64,000 nucleotides of DNA from contig JALBYF010000062.1 in the NCBI GenBank assembly GCA_023212725.1, positions 1 to 64,000 on the forward strand, in the 5' to 3' direction. Shown one piece after another: positions 44,701 through 58,100 of the stretch. Position numbers and translations under genes: made by a program. The notes beneath the pieces are model-generated. The model did not search any database, was not told where the DNA came from, and was given only the letters and a program-made list of their open reading frames with translations. The number at the start of each line of letters is the position of its first letter. Position 1 is the first letter of the stretch. The stretch is from Tranzscheliella williamsii (lineage: Eukaryota > Basidiomycota > Ustilaginomycetes > Ustilaginales > Ustilaginaceae).

Positions 44701-47700
44701 GGCAGTCCCGGTGCTGGCAAGACTAGCTTGGTAACTGCGCTTGCGGCAGCTGCAGGTCGACCATTGACCCGTATCAATCTGTCCGACCAGACCGAGCTTG
44801 TGGACTTGTTCGGATCCGATATGCCTTTGGAAGGCGGTGGTCCTGGAGAGTTTGCCTGGCGGGACGCCGCTTTCCTGACCGCAATGCAGCGAGGGGAGTG
44901 GGTTCTGCTCGACGAGATGAATCTCGCATCCCAGACTGTCCTGGAAGGCCTGAACTCCTGCCTTGATCATCGAGGAACCGTTTACGTGCCCGAACTAGGC
45001 CGCTCTTTCGAGAAGCACCAGAATTTCCGAATCTTTGCCGCTCAAAATCCGCACCATCAGGGAGGCGGTAGGAAAGGCTTGCCCAAGTCATTCCTAAACC
45101 GCTTCATCAAAGTGCATATCGAAGAGCTCCAGGCCGATGACATCCTTGCCATCAGCAAATACCTCTACCCCGATTTCGATCAAGAGAAGCTGAAGTGCAT
45201 GATTCGATACAACTTCGATTTGCATCACGAAACCGTCGTCAAACACTCCTTTGGCCGCATTGGCGCTCCCTGGGAATTCAACCTGCGTGACTTGATGCGA
45301 TGGCTTGACCTGCTGCACACTGACCTTGGAGTCAACGTGCTCGGTGACCCCCTCGAACATCTCGCCTCTCTCTACATCGAGCGCTTTCGTACAGCATCAG
45401 ATCGACAAGCCGCTCGAGAGCTGTACCGGCGCTCCTTCAATTCGGAGCCGCTCGCTGAACCCCGCATCATCCCCACTGTCACACCAAAGATTATCCGGTT
45501 CGGTCATGCACTGATGGAGCGAGGACAAACGCGCCTCCCCGAAAAAAGGAAACTGGCAATCCTACAGCGGCATCTGCCTCCATTGCAGACCCTGCTGGAT
45601 TGCGTGCACAAACAGTGGCTAGCCATCCTCGTTGGGCCGACGGGCGTAGGCAAGACGAGCGTCGTCAGACTCGCGGCCCAGCTCGGAGGGACGAGGCTCG
45701 AAGAGGTGCAGATGAACTCTGGTACCGACACGATGGACCTCATTGGTACCTTCGAGCAATTCGACCCACAGGCGACACTCAGGCAGATCCTCTCGCATCT
45801 GCTCGAGTACCTGGATCGCATATTCGAAGCTTCAGCCCTCGCTAGCATCGACGATCTATCCGCTGTAAGGTCAGCCCGGGACGTGATTGCGTTAGCCTTG
45901 GATGTCCTAAATGCTGGCGACAAGGGGCGCAAGCTCGATCTGCACGGACTGCAGACCGCGATAGCGAACATTCATTTGCTGATGAGCATCTGGGCTAACC
46001 GCGAGGACCCAGCTTTCGAAGGTAAAGTCCGGCAAGCGCAAGAGCTGGTATCGCAAAGGCTTCGAAATCCGGAAGATGGGACGCTGGCAACAGGCCGGTT
46101 TGAATGGGTCGAGGGACCCCTTGTCAGAGCTCTGAAAGAAGGTCATTGGCTTTTGCTCGACAATGCCAACCTGTGCTCTGCATCGGTTCTGGATCGGCTC
46201 AACTCGCTCTTCGAGCCGAACGGCTCATTGATCATCAGTGAGCGGGGCGTCGTAAACGGGAAGGTGCCCGTCGTGCGCCCTCATCCCAACTTCCGCGTGT
46301 TCATGTGTCTTGATCCCAGGCATGGCGAGCTTTCGCGCGCGATGCGCAACCGTGGTATCGAGATTGCGATGCTCGAACCCTCAGGAACTTCTACCTACGA
46401 TCTCGACAGGCTCCAGGTCCTTTGCGAGTCCAGTGACGCCTCGCTGCAGCCATCTGTGGTTTCGCAATTGTCGCTCCAGAAGCACTTGATCTCGACATGC
46501 ATCGGCGCTCAGAAGGCGAGACGAGGCCTGCGCCCCTCCGCTGACATGGTTCTGACAACGCGAGGAATAGCCAAAGAGAGGGCAGCTTGGGCTAGCAGTC
46601 AACTTGTCCTTCGCAATTCGCTATTAGCTTCTGCAATTCTCTGCATGTCCGCCTTAGAGGCTTTCCGCGTAGACGATGTTACTGCCGGCTCGTATTTAGC
46701 TCGAGCTGTCCCAGCCGAGGCCCTTCAGCTTTTACTGCATCTAACAGCGGGTAGCAATCACCTTTCGGACGTCCTTACTACTTTGCTCCAAGAAAGACTT
46801 ACTGGTGAAGACAGACCCGACCTGCAGAATCGCTCACTACTGGACAAAATCGAAAGACCATCAGATGACTTTTGTCAAGGACTTCCCGTCGACCTTCGCT
46901 ACGACGCTAATGTGGTTGCACTGTTGCAGGCCCATTCCGAACCACAAACGCCAACGGCTCGCATCGATGTTTTAGCAAGGGCTTTGGTTTTGCAAACACA
47001 ACTGAGGGATGTCGCTATTAGGACAAGGGGGAAAAAAGCGAACGAGCTTAATATCTTCGAGCGCTCTGCCGTCCTGGGCGACTTTTCAGCGGTCGTCGAC
47101 GAGGACCAAGCAGCAGCTGCCGTACGATACATGTATCCGCTAGCCGTTGCAGTCGTCGATGCAGTGACGCAAGGCGCTTCGATGATCTCCAGTGGCTCGC
47201 CCAGTCCTCTTTTGCAAGCATTCACAGATTTGCTCAGATATGTTGTTTTCTTGCAAACCCTCTGCGCGTCAGACGAACTCGACTTTTCTTCCATCCAGAT
47301 CATGGTACGCTCTATGTCGGACCTTTTGCGGGAGATGCAGTCGAGCAACTTCCAAACGACCTCGAATCTCAAGAGGGCAATCGATGCTGTCGGGGGCTCT
47401 CTACAACTCGCCTCCGGCTTTGCTATGCATTCCATCTGGGCGCTCTTCGGAGCGGACGACGGTATGCAAACCAACATATCGCGCCTCATCATTGACGAGG
47501 TTGCGTCCTTGTCCAGCGCTTCATCAGAGCTCGTACTCAACGCGCTGGACATTGCTGCTACGCTGCGGGTCGCCGGTGCACAGTCGTGCACGCCTGCGCA
47601 GGCCAGAGAGTTACTGCAGTTGGGTAGCCAGATGCTGGCGATGGTTAGGTCGGAAGCCAACCGTGTCTCCATGCATGCCCTCGACAGTGCTCAGCATGTC

Positions 47701-50700
47701 GATGGGCACGTGGCCGAATCTTTGCTCCTCAATGCGGTCGAAGTATCGCTAAAAGCAAGCGCTCCGACTGGGACTACTATCGAAAGGCGAAAGATTTTCG
47801 TCAGCCTCCTCGAGCAGAACACCGCGGCGTCTACTCAAGCTGCGGTAGCTCCTGCGAAAGTGGATTCGTGGACCGTCGATGACCCTGATGTCCATGCACA
47901 GGTGGTCATCTCGGACTTTACTTGGGTGCGAAGATTATGGTCGGGCACGGCTGACTCCCATCCTCGGAATGACGGACCAGCTGAGCTTCTCCGCCCGCTT
48001 CTGCTGCGCACGCTCCTAGACTCCAGGTTCGGAAACAGATCGCTGCGGGAGAAGGCTCAGTACAACTCCGTGGTTCAGCGAATGGTCCAATCCGCGGGAG
48101 CTTCTTTGCCAGCCAGTTCCCCGTCACGCGCTAGCCGAATGCGGGCTATATTCTTACATTTCGTATGTTTGGTCTCGCAAAAGCTGAATAGCTCGATGCT
48201 GAAGGAACTCGGGAGGAAAGACATGGAAACGGAGTCCACCACCTTGCTAGAGTATTCCCAGGCCTTCCGTCAACTCAGTGATGCTGCAAAGCTGTCCCAT
48301 AATTCGTCGGTCATGGCCGCTGAGTGGAGCTCATTCCTAAGTGAGCATGCAGTCCCTCTCGAAGATGGTCCGCCCCACGTCGAAACGATCGCCCTTGGCC
48401 GCTCTTGGGTCCATCTCTCTCTCGTCATGCTACACATGTACCTTCCGAATGTCGCTCTGGACCCCATCGTCTCGAGGAGAACTATTTCGGCTTTCACAGA
48501 GCTTTGCCGTGATCAGGTCCAAGCCTCGCTGCAGCTCGAGACGATAGGAGAAGCGACGGTTACTGGCCATCTCAACAATCTCGTGATCGAGGAGCTGAAA
48601 AGCGAGCTTCGAGAAATCGAGACCCGTTTGGCGCTGGAGGGCGGCGACCAGGGCAGGGCATGGCGGAAGCCTGACCTCAAACTCCTCTCGCAATTTTACA
48701 GGGAGGTTCACTCTTTCATCAAAGAGGTCATCAACGGGCCTAGAGTGCATAATCTGACTGAGGCTATCCGAGGCGGATTCAACGACCATGTTGAGCAGCG
48801 CGAAGCGAGTCTGCAAGCCAGTATTCTCTCCTTTGGCGATCGGCTCCGCAAGACTTTTGCCTCACTGAGGGATATCGTCGAGCCTGTCAATGTTTCGCTT
48901 CTTCAGCTCCAGCTTGGCTTCCGTCTCATGGTGCAGGAAGCTCGCGCTGCCGCCGCGTCTACGGATAGCACGAGGAAGTATCAGATTGTCGAATCGCTAG
49001 TGACCTTCCCTACCTCACGGAGTGCTGCAGCCTTCCGCCAGTTGTCGCTGCCTTCGCAATTTAAGTCGAAGTCTTCGGACATCGGTGCATCGCTTCTGAT
49101 TGTTTCACTCGAATCCTTTGCATTCGATCGCGACATTCTTGGCGACGCAATCATTCAAGCCCCTGAGACGCTCCGCCATCTCAGCCAAACCTACGAACAA
49201 ATCTTTCAACGCTGGACCCTCGATCGCGAGCGCGCACGGCGCGAGGAGGAGGAAGCGACGAGCCTGTACAAGTCACGCAAGATAGAAGATTCCATCGAGA
49301 TGGATGCCGACGCTGAGGAACGAGAGTTCAAGGCCATGTTTCCGGACTATGACGATGACGTTCTCGATGGTTCTGCGCCAAGTAGGCCCAATGGAGTTTC
49401 GCCCGACCAGGCTGATAGTGGAAGCAGTGCGGGCCAGGGTAACGTGCTTATGCCTAATCACCTCTTTGAGGCCGTCCTGCAGGCTCATAACGCCATCTTC
49501 AGCGCGGGCGTACATGCGCCGTCTACAGGTATGTACTCTAGCAGTCGGGACGACTTGGTGACGAAACTGCTGCGCAAGCATTACTCAGAATGGTCTGAGA
49601 GGCTCGATCAAGCGGGGGCAGCATTTGGTCTGTCAGCAGCCATCAAATCCATGTCCTCCAACGACTCGAGCACTAGCTTCAACTTTTACCTGGACCCTCG
49701 ACCGTCTGAAGTTCACAGAGCTACAGCGATTGTAGAAGCGCTTCGCGATCGTTTGTCCGAGTTGATCAACGTCTGGCCTGAACAGATGGTACTGCAGCAT
49801 ATCCGCGACAGATGTGACGCCATCCTCAGGCTCGATGCGGCGAGCCCCGTTGCCAAAATGCTGAGCGCGCTAGAACAGCTCCTGACCCACACCGAGGACT
49901 GGGAAGGCTTCGCTAGCTCCGAGACATCGATACAAGCCAACCGCGAACAAATCTCGAGACAAATCATCGACTGGAGGCGGATGGAGCTGTCTTGTTGGGC
50001 TGAACTACTGGAGTCTCAAGCCCGCACGTTCAATCAGGATGTGGCTGAATGGTGGTTCCGCCTGTACGAGATCCTCATCGGAGGCAGCCGCGCCGCTATC
50101 TCCGAGGGCTCTGAAAGCTTCCGAAAGCATGTTGAAGGGATGGTTGACGCAGTTGACCAGTTCATAAGGTCCAGCTCTCTTGGCCAATTCGAAACGCGCT
50201 TAAGCTTGCTTGAGTCCTATGCTCGCTTCTTGATCCTCTTGGTTCGCCTTGCGCCAGCAAAGGAGAGAGACGGCTTCAAAGAGGTCGCCTTAATTCTCCA
50301 GAATGTGACCTCGTTCTTCCGTCAGTTTGACGAGCGCATCTCCTCAGCGCTTCGGACTCAGAAGGTCACGCTCGAAAAGAAGATCACGGACTTCATCAAG
50401 CTCGCTAGCTGGAAAGATATCAATGTCCACGCATTGAAACAATCTGCCTCGAAGACGCATCGCCAACTGCACAAAACGATGCGGAAATTCCGGGATATAC
50501 TGCGCCAACCTGTCGATCCGATGCTAGCATCCCACCTTGACGCTTTGTCCCGAAGAAACATGCCCAACATCTCAGAGGTTACTGTCGTGCGCCGAGCCGC
50601 GCTAATCGACTCCAGCTTATGGACAGAAGCCGCGAGCAGTCACGGTAAGACTGCTCCTGAGCATATTCGCAACCTAGCCAAAACACTCGAAGTGCTGCAA

Positions 50701-53700
50701 AAGATGGGTGCCGAAAAGTTGGCGCCTATCTTGCTGGATCCTAAGACCGGCCTTGCTATCGCTGAGATCGCCGATGAGATTGTGGACCGACAGCAAGAGT
50801 TGGCCAAGATCACCCCGGTGTTTGCAAAGGAAGACAATGAAAAGACAATCAGAAACTTGACCGCCAGGAAGCGCAAGGCCTGGACCGATCTAATGAAGGA
50901 ATTGCGGCGCATCGGACTCAGTTCTTACCTCAAAACCGACATTGCGACAAACAATCAGAGCGTAATGTATGTCTACACTCAGCCCAGACTGCTCGACATC
51001 TGCCCAGAATCGTTGAAGATGGAGCCGTTCTCCAGTCTAGAGACGCTCTACTTCCGCCTGCTGGCAACGCTTCCAAAGGTTCGAGATTCGCTGCAAAGTC
51101 ACAGTCCGGACCTGTCCACAACGGAGCTTCAAAGAGGTATCAACTACATTGAACATGTCACTCATCTTGTCCTTCAAGAACGACTGCGCATGACGTCTCA
51201 GCTGGAGACTCTTTCGGCGCTCGAGCAATTGGTAAACCGCTTCGAGGCTCTGCATGCTGCTCCAACTGGGCATCTGACCAGAGCTGCCGAAGTGCGACCC
51301 TTCCGGAGGCTGGTTGAATTCCTCGCCCGCCTCGACAGCGCACTGGCTGAGGTAAAGGACAAAGCCTCGGATTTCATCTCTACTTCTGCTTTCGGTAGGG
51401 CTGGTAGGGATGCACTCTTGGCCAGGATGGCTACGGCGCAAACGAGTTTGCGACTTCAGCACCATAGGCTTGCCGCGGTCGCTGGCTCGATCGCTTCGAC
51501 CGGCGCTCTTAACTTCGTCACCGACGATGAGTGCAATCTGATCAAACAAGCCGAAGACCAGGTCGTGGAGGTCGGATCCTGCCTCGACGAAGGGCTGCAA
51601 AGCTGTCTTGCTCTCGAATCTCTTCTCCACCCTACAAAAATGTGGATCTTGGACAACAAAGGGCTCTTCTCCGCTTGCTGGGATTCCATCGGGGGCATTA
51701 AATCGCAGGCGCAGGAGCAGAACGCGTTCGTTCAGGAGACGGACTCGCTCATTTCCTCGGTTCTTCAGATTGCCCAAGACATCAGAGCTTCAACTCCTGC
51801 CGAAGCACAGTCGAAACAAGCAGAGGCGGAAGATAGCTTGTCGGATAAAGCAGTGTTGTCAGAACTTCGCAGGCTCGAAGCACAGCAGGCATACCTTCGA
51901 TCGAGCGCCGTCTCGTCAAGCTTGCAACGCCTACTCCAGTTGGCGCAGCAGCTAGCGCGAGGTACTGAGTCGGACCGCGTCGTGCGGCTGCAGCTGGCTC
52001 GACTTTCCCCTTTCGTCCACGAGTACTGCCAAATGCTCCGAAGTCACGTCGTCTCTTCTGCGAACTTCTCCCGAAGTCTGTTGAAGCTCGACCATGTGCT
52101 TTGCAATCTACTGACCGCGCTGTCGCAGAAGGGATTTTGCAAGCCACCTGAAGAACAGCAGGACGACGCGGGCGAAGGCGACGATGGTGAAGAACTCGAG
52201 GGTGGGACTGGCCTCGGAGACGGCAGTGGTGCCAAGGACATCACAGACCAGATTGAAGAGGATGAGGAGATTGAAGAGCTCCAGAAGGATGATCCTCTGG
52301 ACGAAGGCGAAGACGGCGACAAGACCGAACGAGAGAAAAACGCCAAGGAAGCGGAACAAGATTTCGGCGGCGAGATGGAGGACATCAGTGACGACGGCGA
52401 AGACCAGGAGGGTGACGACAAGGACGAGCAGGAGGGCGAAGAAGAGAAGCCAGAAGACGCTGTCGGTGATGTCGACCCTCTTGATCCCAATGCGATCGAT
52501 GAGAAGCTATGGGACGGCAACGACGACCAAGAGGACCAAGAAGACTCCAAGGCCGAAGACAAGACGAACAAGGACCTTGGTGCTGACGCATCCAAGGACC
52601 AAGAGCCCGAGTCTGTACCGAAGACGGGAGAGCAGAACGGTGCGGACGACAAGGATCAAAAGGAACAGGCCGGTGACAATGCCGAGCAGGAGTCTAAGAA
52701 ACAGGACCAGGAGCAGTCCGGACAGGATGAAGCAGGGGATGAAGGAAGCGAGCAAGATGAAGATCAAAAAGATGACGATGAAGGGGAAGAGGAAGACGAA
52801 AACGCAGACATGCAAGGCGAAGGAGGGGGCCGTCAGCTCGATCAGGATGCCGATCAAGCAGAGAACCTCGACCTTAATGACGAGCTCAACATGGACGGCG
52901 AAGACGGCGATGATGACGACGAAGAAGAGGACATGGACGATCTCAGCGATATTGAACAGCCACCGGACGCGCAGTCTGCGGAGCAACAGTGTAAAGAGGG
53001 AGCGATGGATGATCTGGTTGACGATGCGACCGCTGCGGAAGAGTTGGAAAAAGGTGAAGATCAGGATGGCGACGCCGCTGATGAGCAAGCTGATGAGGAT
53101 CAGAAAGTCTCCAAGGACGACGGCGAGGATGCTATGGACGAGGACGAAGATGGCACAGACGAAGGCAACGCTGAGGAGGAAGAGCAACAAAAGGACGAAG
53201 CTCCAAAGTCGCAAGACCAGGGCAAATCTACCGAGGACCGCCCAGATGCGTTCAATCTGGATGCCCTTGATCAAGGAGCTGAAGAGGGTGGTCAGGACGA
53301 GTCTGCCAACCAGCAACAGTCTACCCGTGCCCAGCAAGGTAGACGAGTCGAAGCGCAACAAAACCGGGCTGAGGCGAACGAAGGTGAAATGGACGAGGAC
53401 GCGAAGGCCAATAGCGCGGAGCAGCAAGCGCAGGAGCCGGACGCCGGTGGATCTCGCGGCTCTGGTGCTCAAATGACTCAGAAGGAGGAAGCATCTGCCG
53501 ATCAAATGCCCGAGTCAGGGGAGGAGAAGAAAGATGACAATCCGCTCCGAAGCATGGGAGATGCTTTGGAGGATTTCCGCCGTAAGATGGAGAAGATCCA
53601 AGCGGCCCGGGCTGAAGAAGAAGAAGTGCTGGGCGACAAGGCGGAGCCCGACGGCGAGGGCATGCCAGAAGAAGGTGATGTCCAACACGTCGCTAACGAC

Positions 53701-55101
53701 GATGACGCCGAAATGCAAGCCTTGGGTGCTGCCGAGGAGCAGGACGAAGTGCAGAAACTCAGAGACCTTGCGATCGAAGAAGAAGACGAAGGAGCAGGTG
53801 CCAAGCCTCGCGGTGATGACGTCAAAGAGGAAGACGACATTGAACAACGAGGCCCTCAGCCGCTTCCCGAACAACCTGAGCAGCAACCGCAAGACGAGAA
53901 GAAAGACGGGCAGCAAAAGGCGTTCATGCCCTCGGACTTGAAGCGTCCAACATCAACACTGACCGCGGAGCAGGAGGCCTTGCTCGATGAGGATGGTGAT
54001 GCCAACATGGACGACGCTGACGAGATGCAAGCGAACGAGGCAAAGGAGGCGGAAGAGGAAGACATGACACCTTTGCCCGACGATACGCGCGACGAAGCTG
54101 ATCATCAGATCCAGGACCAGCTGGAAGCCTTCCGCAGCACGGAGTCCTCGGAAGATCGTTTGACGAAAGCCGGCGATCTCTGGCGATCGTACGCTTCTCT
54201 GACTGCAGACCTGGCCTTTTCCCTGTGCGAGCAGTTGCGGCTCGTCCTGGCGCCGACACTGGCAACGCGACTGAACGGAGACTTCCGCACGGGCAAACGG
54301 CTCAACATGCGGAAGATTGTCCCCTTCATCGCTTCTGACTTTTCCAAAGACAAGATCTGGCTTCGACGCACCAAGCCTTCTTCTCGAGAGTATCAGGTGC
54401 TACTGGCGATTGACGATAGTCGCAGTATGTCGGAGTCGCGCTCGGCGCATCTGGCCTATCAAACACTGGCGCTAGTCACGGGAGCGCTTTCACGCCTCGA
54501 GGTCGGAGATGTTTCGATTTGTCGCTTTGGCGACGACGTCGAGAGCCTGCATGACTTTGGCAAGGGCACGTTCAACGACCAGAACGGAGCGCATGTGATT
54601 GACAAGCTCGACTTCCAGCAGAAGCGGACCAATGTCCTAAAGCTTGTGGAGAAGTCGCTCGACAAGCTCGCCGAGGCTCGAGCTGGGCGTTCTTCGTCGT
54701 CTGCCTCTCAGGGCGGCGATCTGTGGCAGCTGGAGATTATCATTTCCGACGGCATCTGCCAAGACCACACGCGGCTCAGGTCGTTGCTGCGACGCGCGGC
54801 CGAACAACGGGTGATGCTGGTGTTTGTCGTCATCGACTCGCTGCAGCCATCCCAGCCGACGGGCGCCAGCACGTCCACTCAAGTCCAGCCACAGCAGCAG
54901 CAGCGGAGCTCAATCCTGGACATGACCAACGCATCCTACTATACCGATGCCAACGGGAAGCTTCAGCTGAAGATGGAACGGTACATGGACACCTTCCCCT
55001 TTGAATACTACGTCGTTGTCCGAGAGGTCGAGGCCCTGCCCGAGGTGCTCTCAGCGACCCTCCGCCAGTGGGTGGAGAAGATCCGCGAGACCGAGACCTA
55101 A
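38757..55101 (+). CDS. MDN1: Midasin, AAA-ATPase of 60S ribosome assembly (two exons, about 5,419 aa)
   Basis: Exons 38757-39142 and 39228-55101; the 85-bp intron (GTAAGT...TTACAG) joins GA|C in phase. This dynein-like nuclear ATPase strips Ytm1 and Rsa4 from pre-60S particles. Six AAA modules show Walker A motifs near residues 370, 774, 1232, 1536, 1951 and 2263 (GPPSSGKSS, GETGTGKTT, GPTSAGKTS, GETGAGKTS, GSPGAGKTS, GPTGVGKTS). A long helical linker fills about 2,500-4,430. An Asp/Glu-rich region spans about 4,440-5,090. The C-terminal MIDAS domain holds D5191-x-S-x-S (DDSRS), which binds the UBL domain of its substrates. Length lies between yeast (4,910) and human (5,596). A 15.9-kb intronless second exon is remarkable but normal for smut genes. 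Start ATG 38757 is the first in frame. Confidence 0.97.
52150..54100 (+). other. MDN1: Acidic Asp/Glu-rich segment of midasin
   Basis: This about 650-codon part of MDN1 is dominated by GAT/GAC/GAA/GAG, with Gln and Lys between. Its purine-rich sense strand leaves other frames open for hundreds of codons (basic on the same strand, Leu/Val-rich on the opposite strand), which explains long shadow frames here. In midasin this region is a flexible tether for the MIDAS domain. Confidence 0.9.
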
Positions 55102-58100
55102 TGCGTCGCGAAACACATGCCGACCGGCGCCCACCTCGTCACAATCTTGTAACTGTAACCACGCACTAAATGCAACCCATGACCACGATCACCACAGCGA
55201 AGGCTTGAAGAGCAGGCAGTTACAACCTAAAAGCTCAGCTTCAGTCAGTCGTTAAAGCAGCGTCACTGCTTTAATTTTGGTTTTCCAGACTGGCTGTTGC
55301 GATTCTGCTTAGCATATGTGTGCCTTCTGCTTAGCTTCTGTCAGGCAGTTTATACCAGTGTTGCTGCTATGACATCTGGCTGACTCTCCAGAAACTGAGC
55401 ATTTACGCTGTGAGTACTGAGAAGCTCGCTCACAGGCAGAAGAGCGCGCTGGTGTTAGATTGCTTTTGCGGGGCGCATCGCCAGACGGTGTTAAGCCGCG
55501 GCAGCGACTTCCGGCAAAAGCGCAGCGTTGCGGATATACTACAAGTCGCAACTAATGAGTTGTACCGCGTCGACGGGCATTTCAGGGCGGTGCCACCGGC
55601 GAGGTGGCCACGCCGGTCAGCACCGAACACTGCCCGCTGCACTGCTGTGTGCAATGGTCGGGGACTTGCGCGCCGACCAAGGACGAAAAGGAGCGGTAGC
55701 CTACAGTAACAAGTACTCTTGTACTGTAGGCTACGACTGTAGCGAGCGGCGCCCACCGGCCAATTCCGCTGCGAAGAGTACTGCTCGAACTGTACCGACA
55801 ACGTGATGGAGCACCACGTGCAGCAGAGGCGGCAGGAGTGGTATCGGACGAATATGCAGGCAAGGCGTGGGGCGGTGGAACGCTGTGTCGCCGCGCACGC
55901 GTCGACGAAGCAGGATGTCGAACCTGCGGTAGCGGTTCTGCTCGTGAGCGCGCGGCCAGATAGACCATATGCTAGCGCTCGAAGCTCGGCGGCATTCGTC
56001 GCTCGCTGCCGCCGCACGCTTGACACACTGCGCCCAGTGTCCCGGAACCTCGGCCGGCAGCAGCAAGCCCACTGTGCCATGCAACACCAGCGTGCAGCAG
56101 CGGCCGCTAGTCGCCAATCACGTAATTCGCCGGTCGCAGGACGCATGCACAGCACAGACGCTCGTAGCAAACTCCGGCGCACTAGTTAGCCCCAGCATCC
56201 ACACTCAATGCTCGCGCTAAAAGCCCGGAGAGAAGCGTCGAACCGTCGTCGCGAAAACGATGCCTAGCTTGGTCGAATTGGCTCGTTCCGTTGCGCTCAG
56301 CCTGCCTGCTAGTTCCACGGCCCGACTTGCGCCCACACCTTATCTTGACTCGTCAAGCGTGAACCACGCGCCGCCAGCCGATGCTTAGTGCCCACGGACA
56401 GATCCTGGATCCCCTGCGACAGCTTGCCCTGGTTCACCCGAAGCGCGACCAACAGCGTAGTTTGTCGGCGCTGGTCGCATGGGATGCCGGCAAGACCAGA
56501 CGTCTAGGTTGGTTTTCACCCCATCTTGCGGGCACGCTCGTAGCGTCACGCGCCGCCGTCCTATCGCAGGCTTGTAGTGCAGCGCTCAGCTCGATCGGAA
56601 ATGGCAGGGGTTAGCCAGATGGCACGGCTTGTCCTGTTCGGTCGAGGAAGGAGCCCGGCGAGGTGACTGCGGGTAGAGATGCTGTTGGACCTGTCCAGCT
56701 CGACAAATTTGCTTTAGTCTAAATGGGTCCGTAGTTTCGCCGTCGTTTTCGGGACGGGAGCGCGCTGATGGGCTAAGCGCATTCGATTCGGTTTCGCCGA
56801 GTCGGTCGCGATGCGGTGTTAGGCCGTTGGAAACAGCGCCTGCTTGTAGGTCTGGCCCCGTGGTCCGGCGTCGCCTTACATGGAGCCATCTCCGACCTTG
56901 CCATCAATGCAGATGGGGTTCAGATCCGGCGTGGAGCGCAGTGTACATGTGCATGTACGGGATCTCGCCGTGGACATGTGTCTGTATGGAGTCGACGGAT
57001 TTGTGAGCCAGTGATCAGACGGCGGCTATCGGGGCAGCATTTGCTCTTGGTCGCATCGGAATCTGCGCGCTCGCGCATCTCGCCTGCAGGATTTGCTGTC
57101 GACCTGGGTGTGCACAGCAGACGTGCCATGTTTTCTTTGGATGTCCACGTTGGATCTTTGCGTCGAGTCGCTGCGTAGAATTTCGCGTTCGGCGTTCCGT
57201 TCCGACTTTTCACTCTGAAGGCTAGCCCAAGAAACTGATTTTTTGCTACGGACCGTCAGCCCGTCCCGTGCAGCTTGCGATACAGCGGTATTGACGGTGG
57301 CTGCTCCGAACACCACGACTCCGAGTGATTGTACAGTCGGCTTACCTAGCAAGGGTGAGACCAGCTCGAGTCAGGCACAAGGGGCGTGCACTTTGCGATC
57401 CCGGAAACTTGGAAATGTCAAGCGGAGCTGGAACCGATGCGAGGGCCGTTCCAGACTGACACTCGCTACGGACACGGAAGATGTGTCGGCTTGGATGGTG
57501 CTGATACTTTGGCAGACGCAATGAAACCCCGTGAGTGTGACTGGGACTTGGACTCGGACTCGGACTGGGACTGGGACTCGGACTGGGAACTTGGGACTGG
57601 GACTGGGACTGGGACTGGGCAAGCATCTCGAGTGGCAATGCAGAGGATCGCGCTACAGCACGCGCCAAGAGCTGAGCAAATGAGATCTGGCCACCTGCCT
57701 GTAGTTCGGGTCGCTTTTCTGCAGCCAGCTTCGCCGCATGTCTCCGGTCCACCTCGCAGTTTGTCGTTTCTGGCATGCGCAAGCTGCGAGGAGGGTGTCG
57801 TACCCTGTCTCATCATCATCTATTGTTCCTCGACCCCCTCGCATACGGTACACAGGGCGCGGGAATCCGGATTTCCAACCGAGCCAAGTAATCGACTGGT
57901 GTCGAGCTCAGCTAATCCAGCTAACTCTTGTACTCGCGCAACAATCTTGCTAGTAGCGATGTAAGGAAGATGCGAGGGCGGTCTCGATAGCTTTGCATAC
58001 ACCGACAGGAAAGCACAGGCAATAATATCCCCGCATTTTCGCGCAGCTGCAGACAAGACGCGATTGTTGCCACCGCCCTTTTTTCACACTCTGCTCAAGT

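Noticed and set aside
52184..53476. 430-codon open frame, plus strand, Lys/Arg/Thr-rich
   Set aside because: It is the +1 shadow of the Asp/Glu-rich midasin segment; GAN codons shifted by one give Arg/Lys/Thr/Met.
52507..53505. 332-codon minus-strand frame rich in Leu, Val, Ile, Phe
   Set aside because: Antisense of the same acidic segment; the hydrophobic look comes from reverse-complemented GAC/GAA codons, not from a membrane protein.
55430..56182. 250-codon minus-strand frame, Cys/Arg/Ser-rich
   Set aside because: Both strands are open in several frames here; composition is noise-like and no motif is visible.
57386..57964. 192-codon frame with Asp/Trp/Ser repeats
   Set aside because: The repeats come from the hexamer microsatellite; the frame starts at a non-ATG codon and shows no other protein features.
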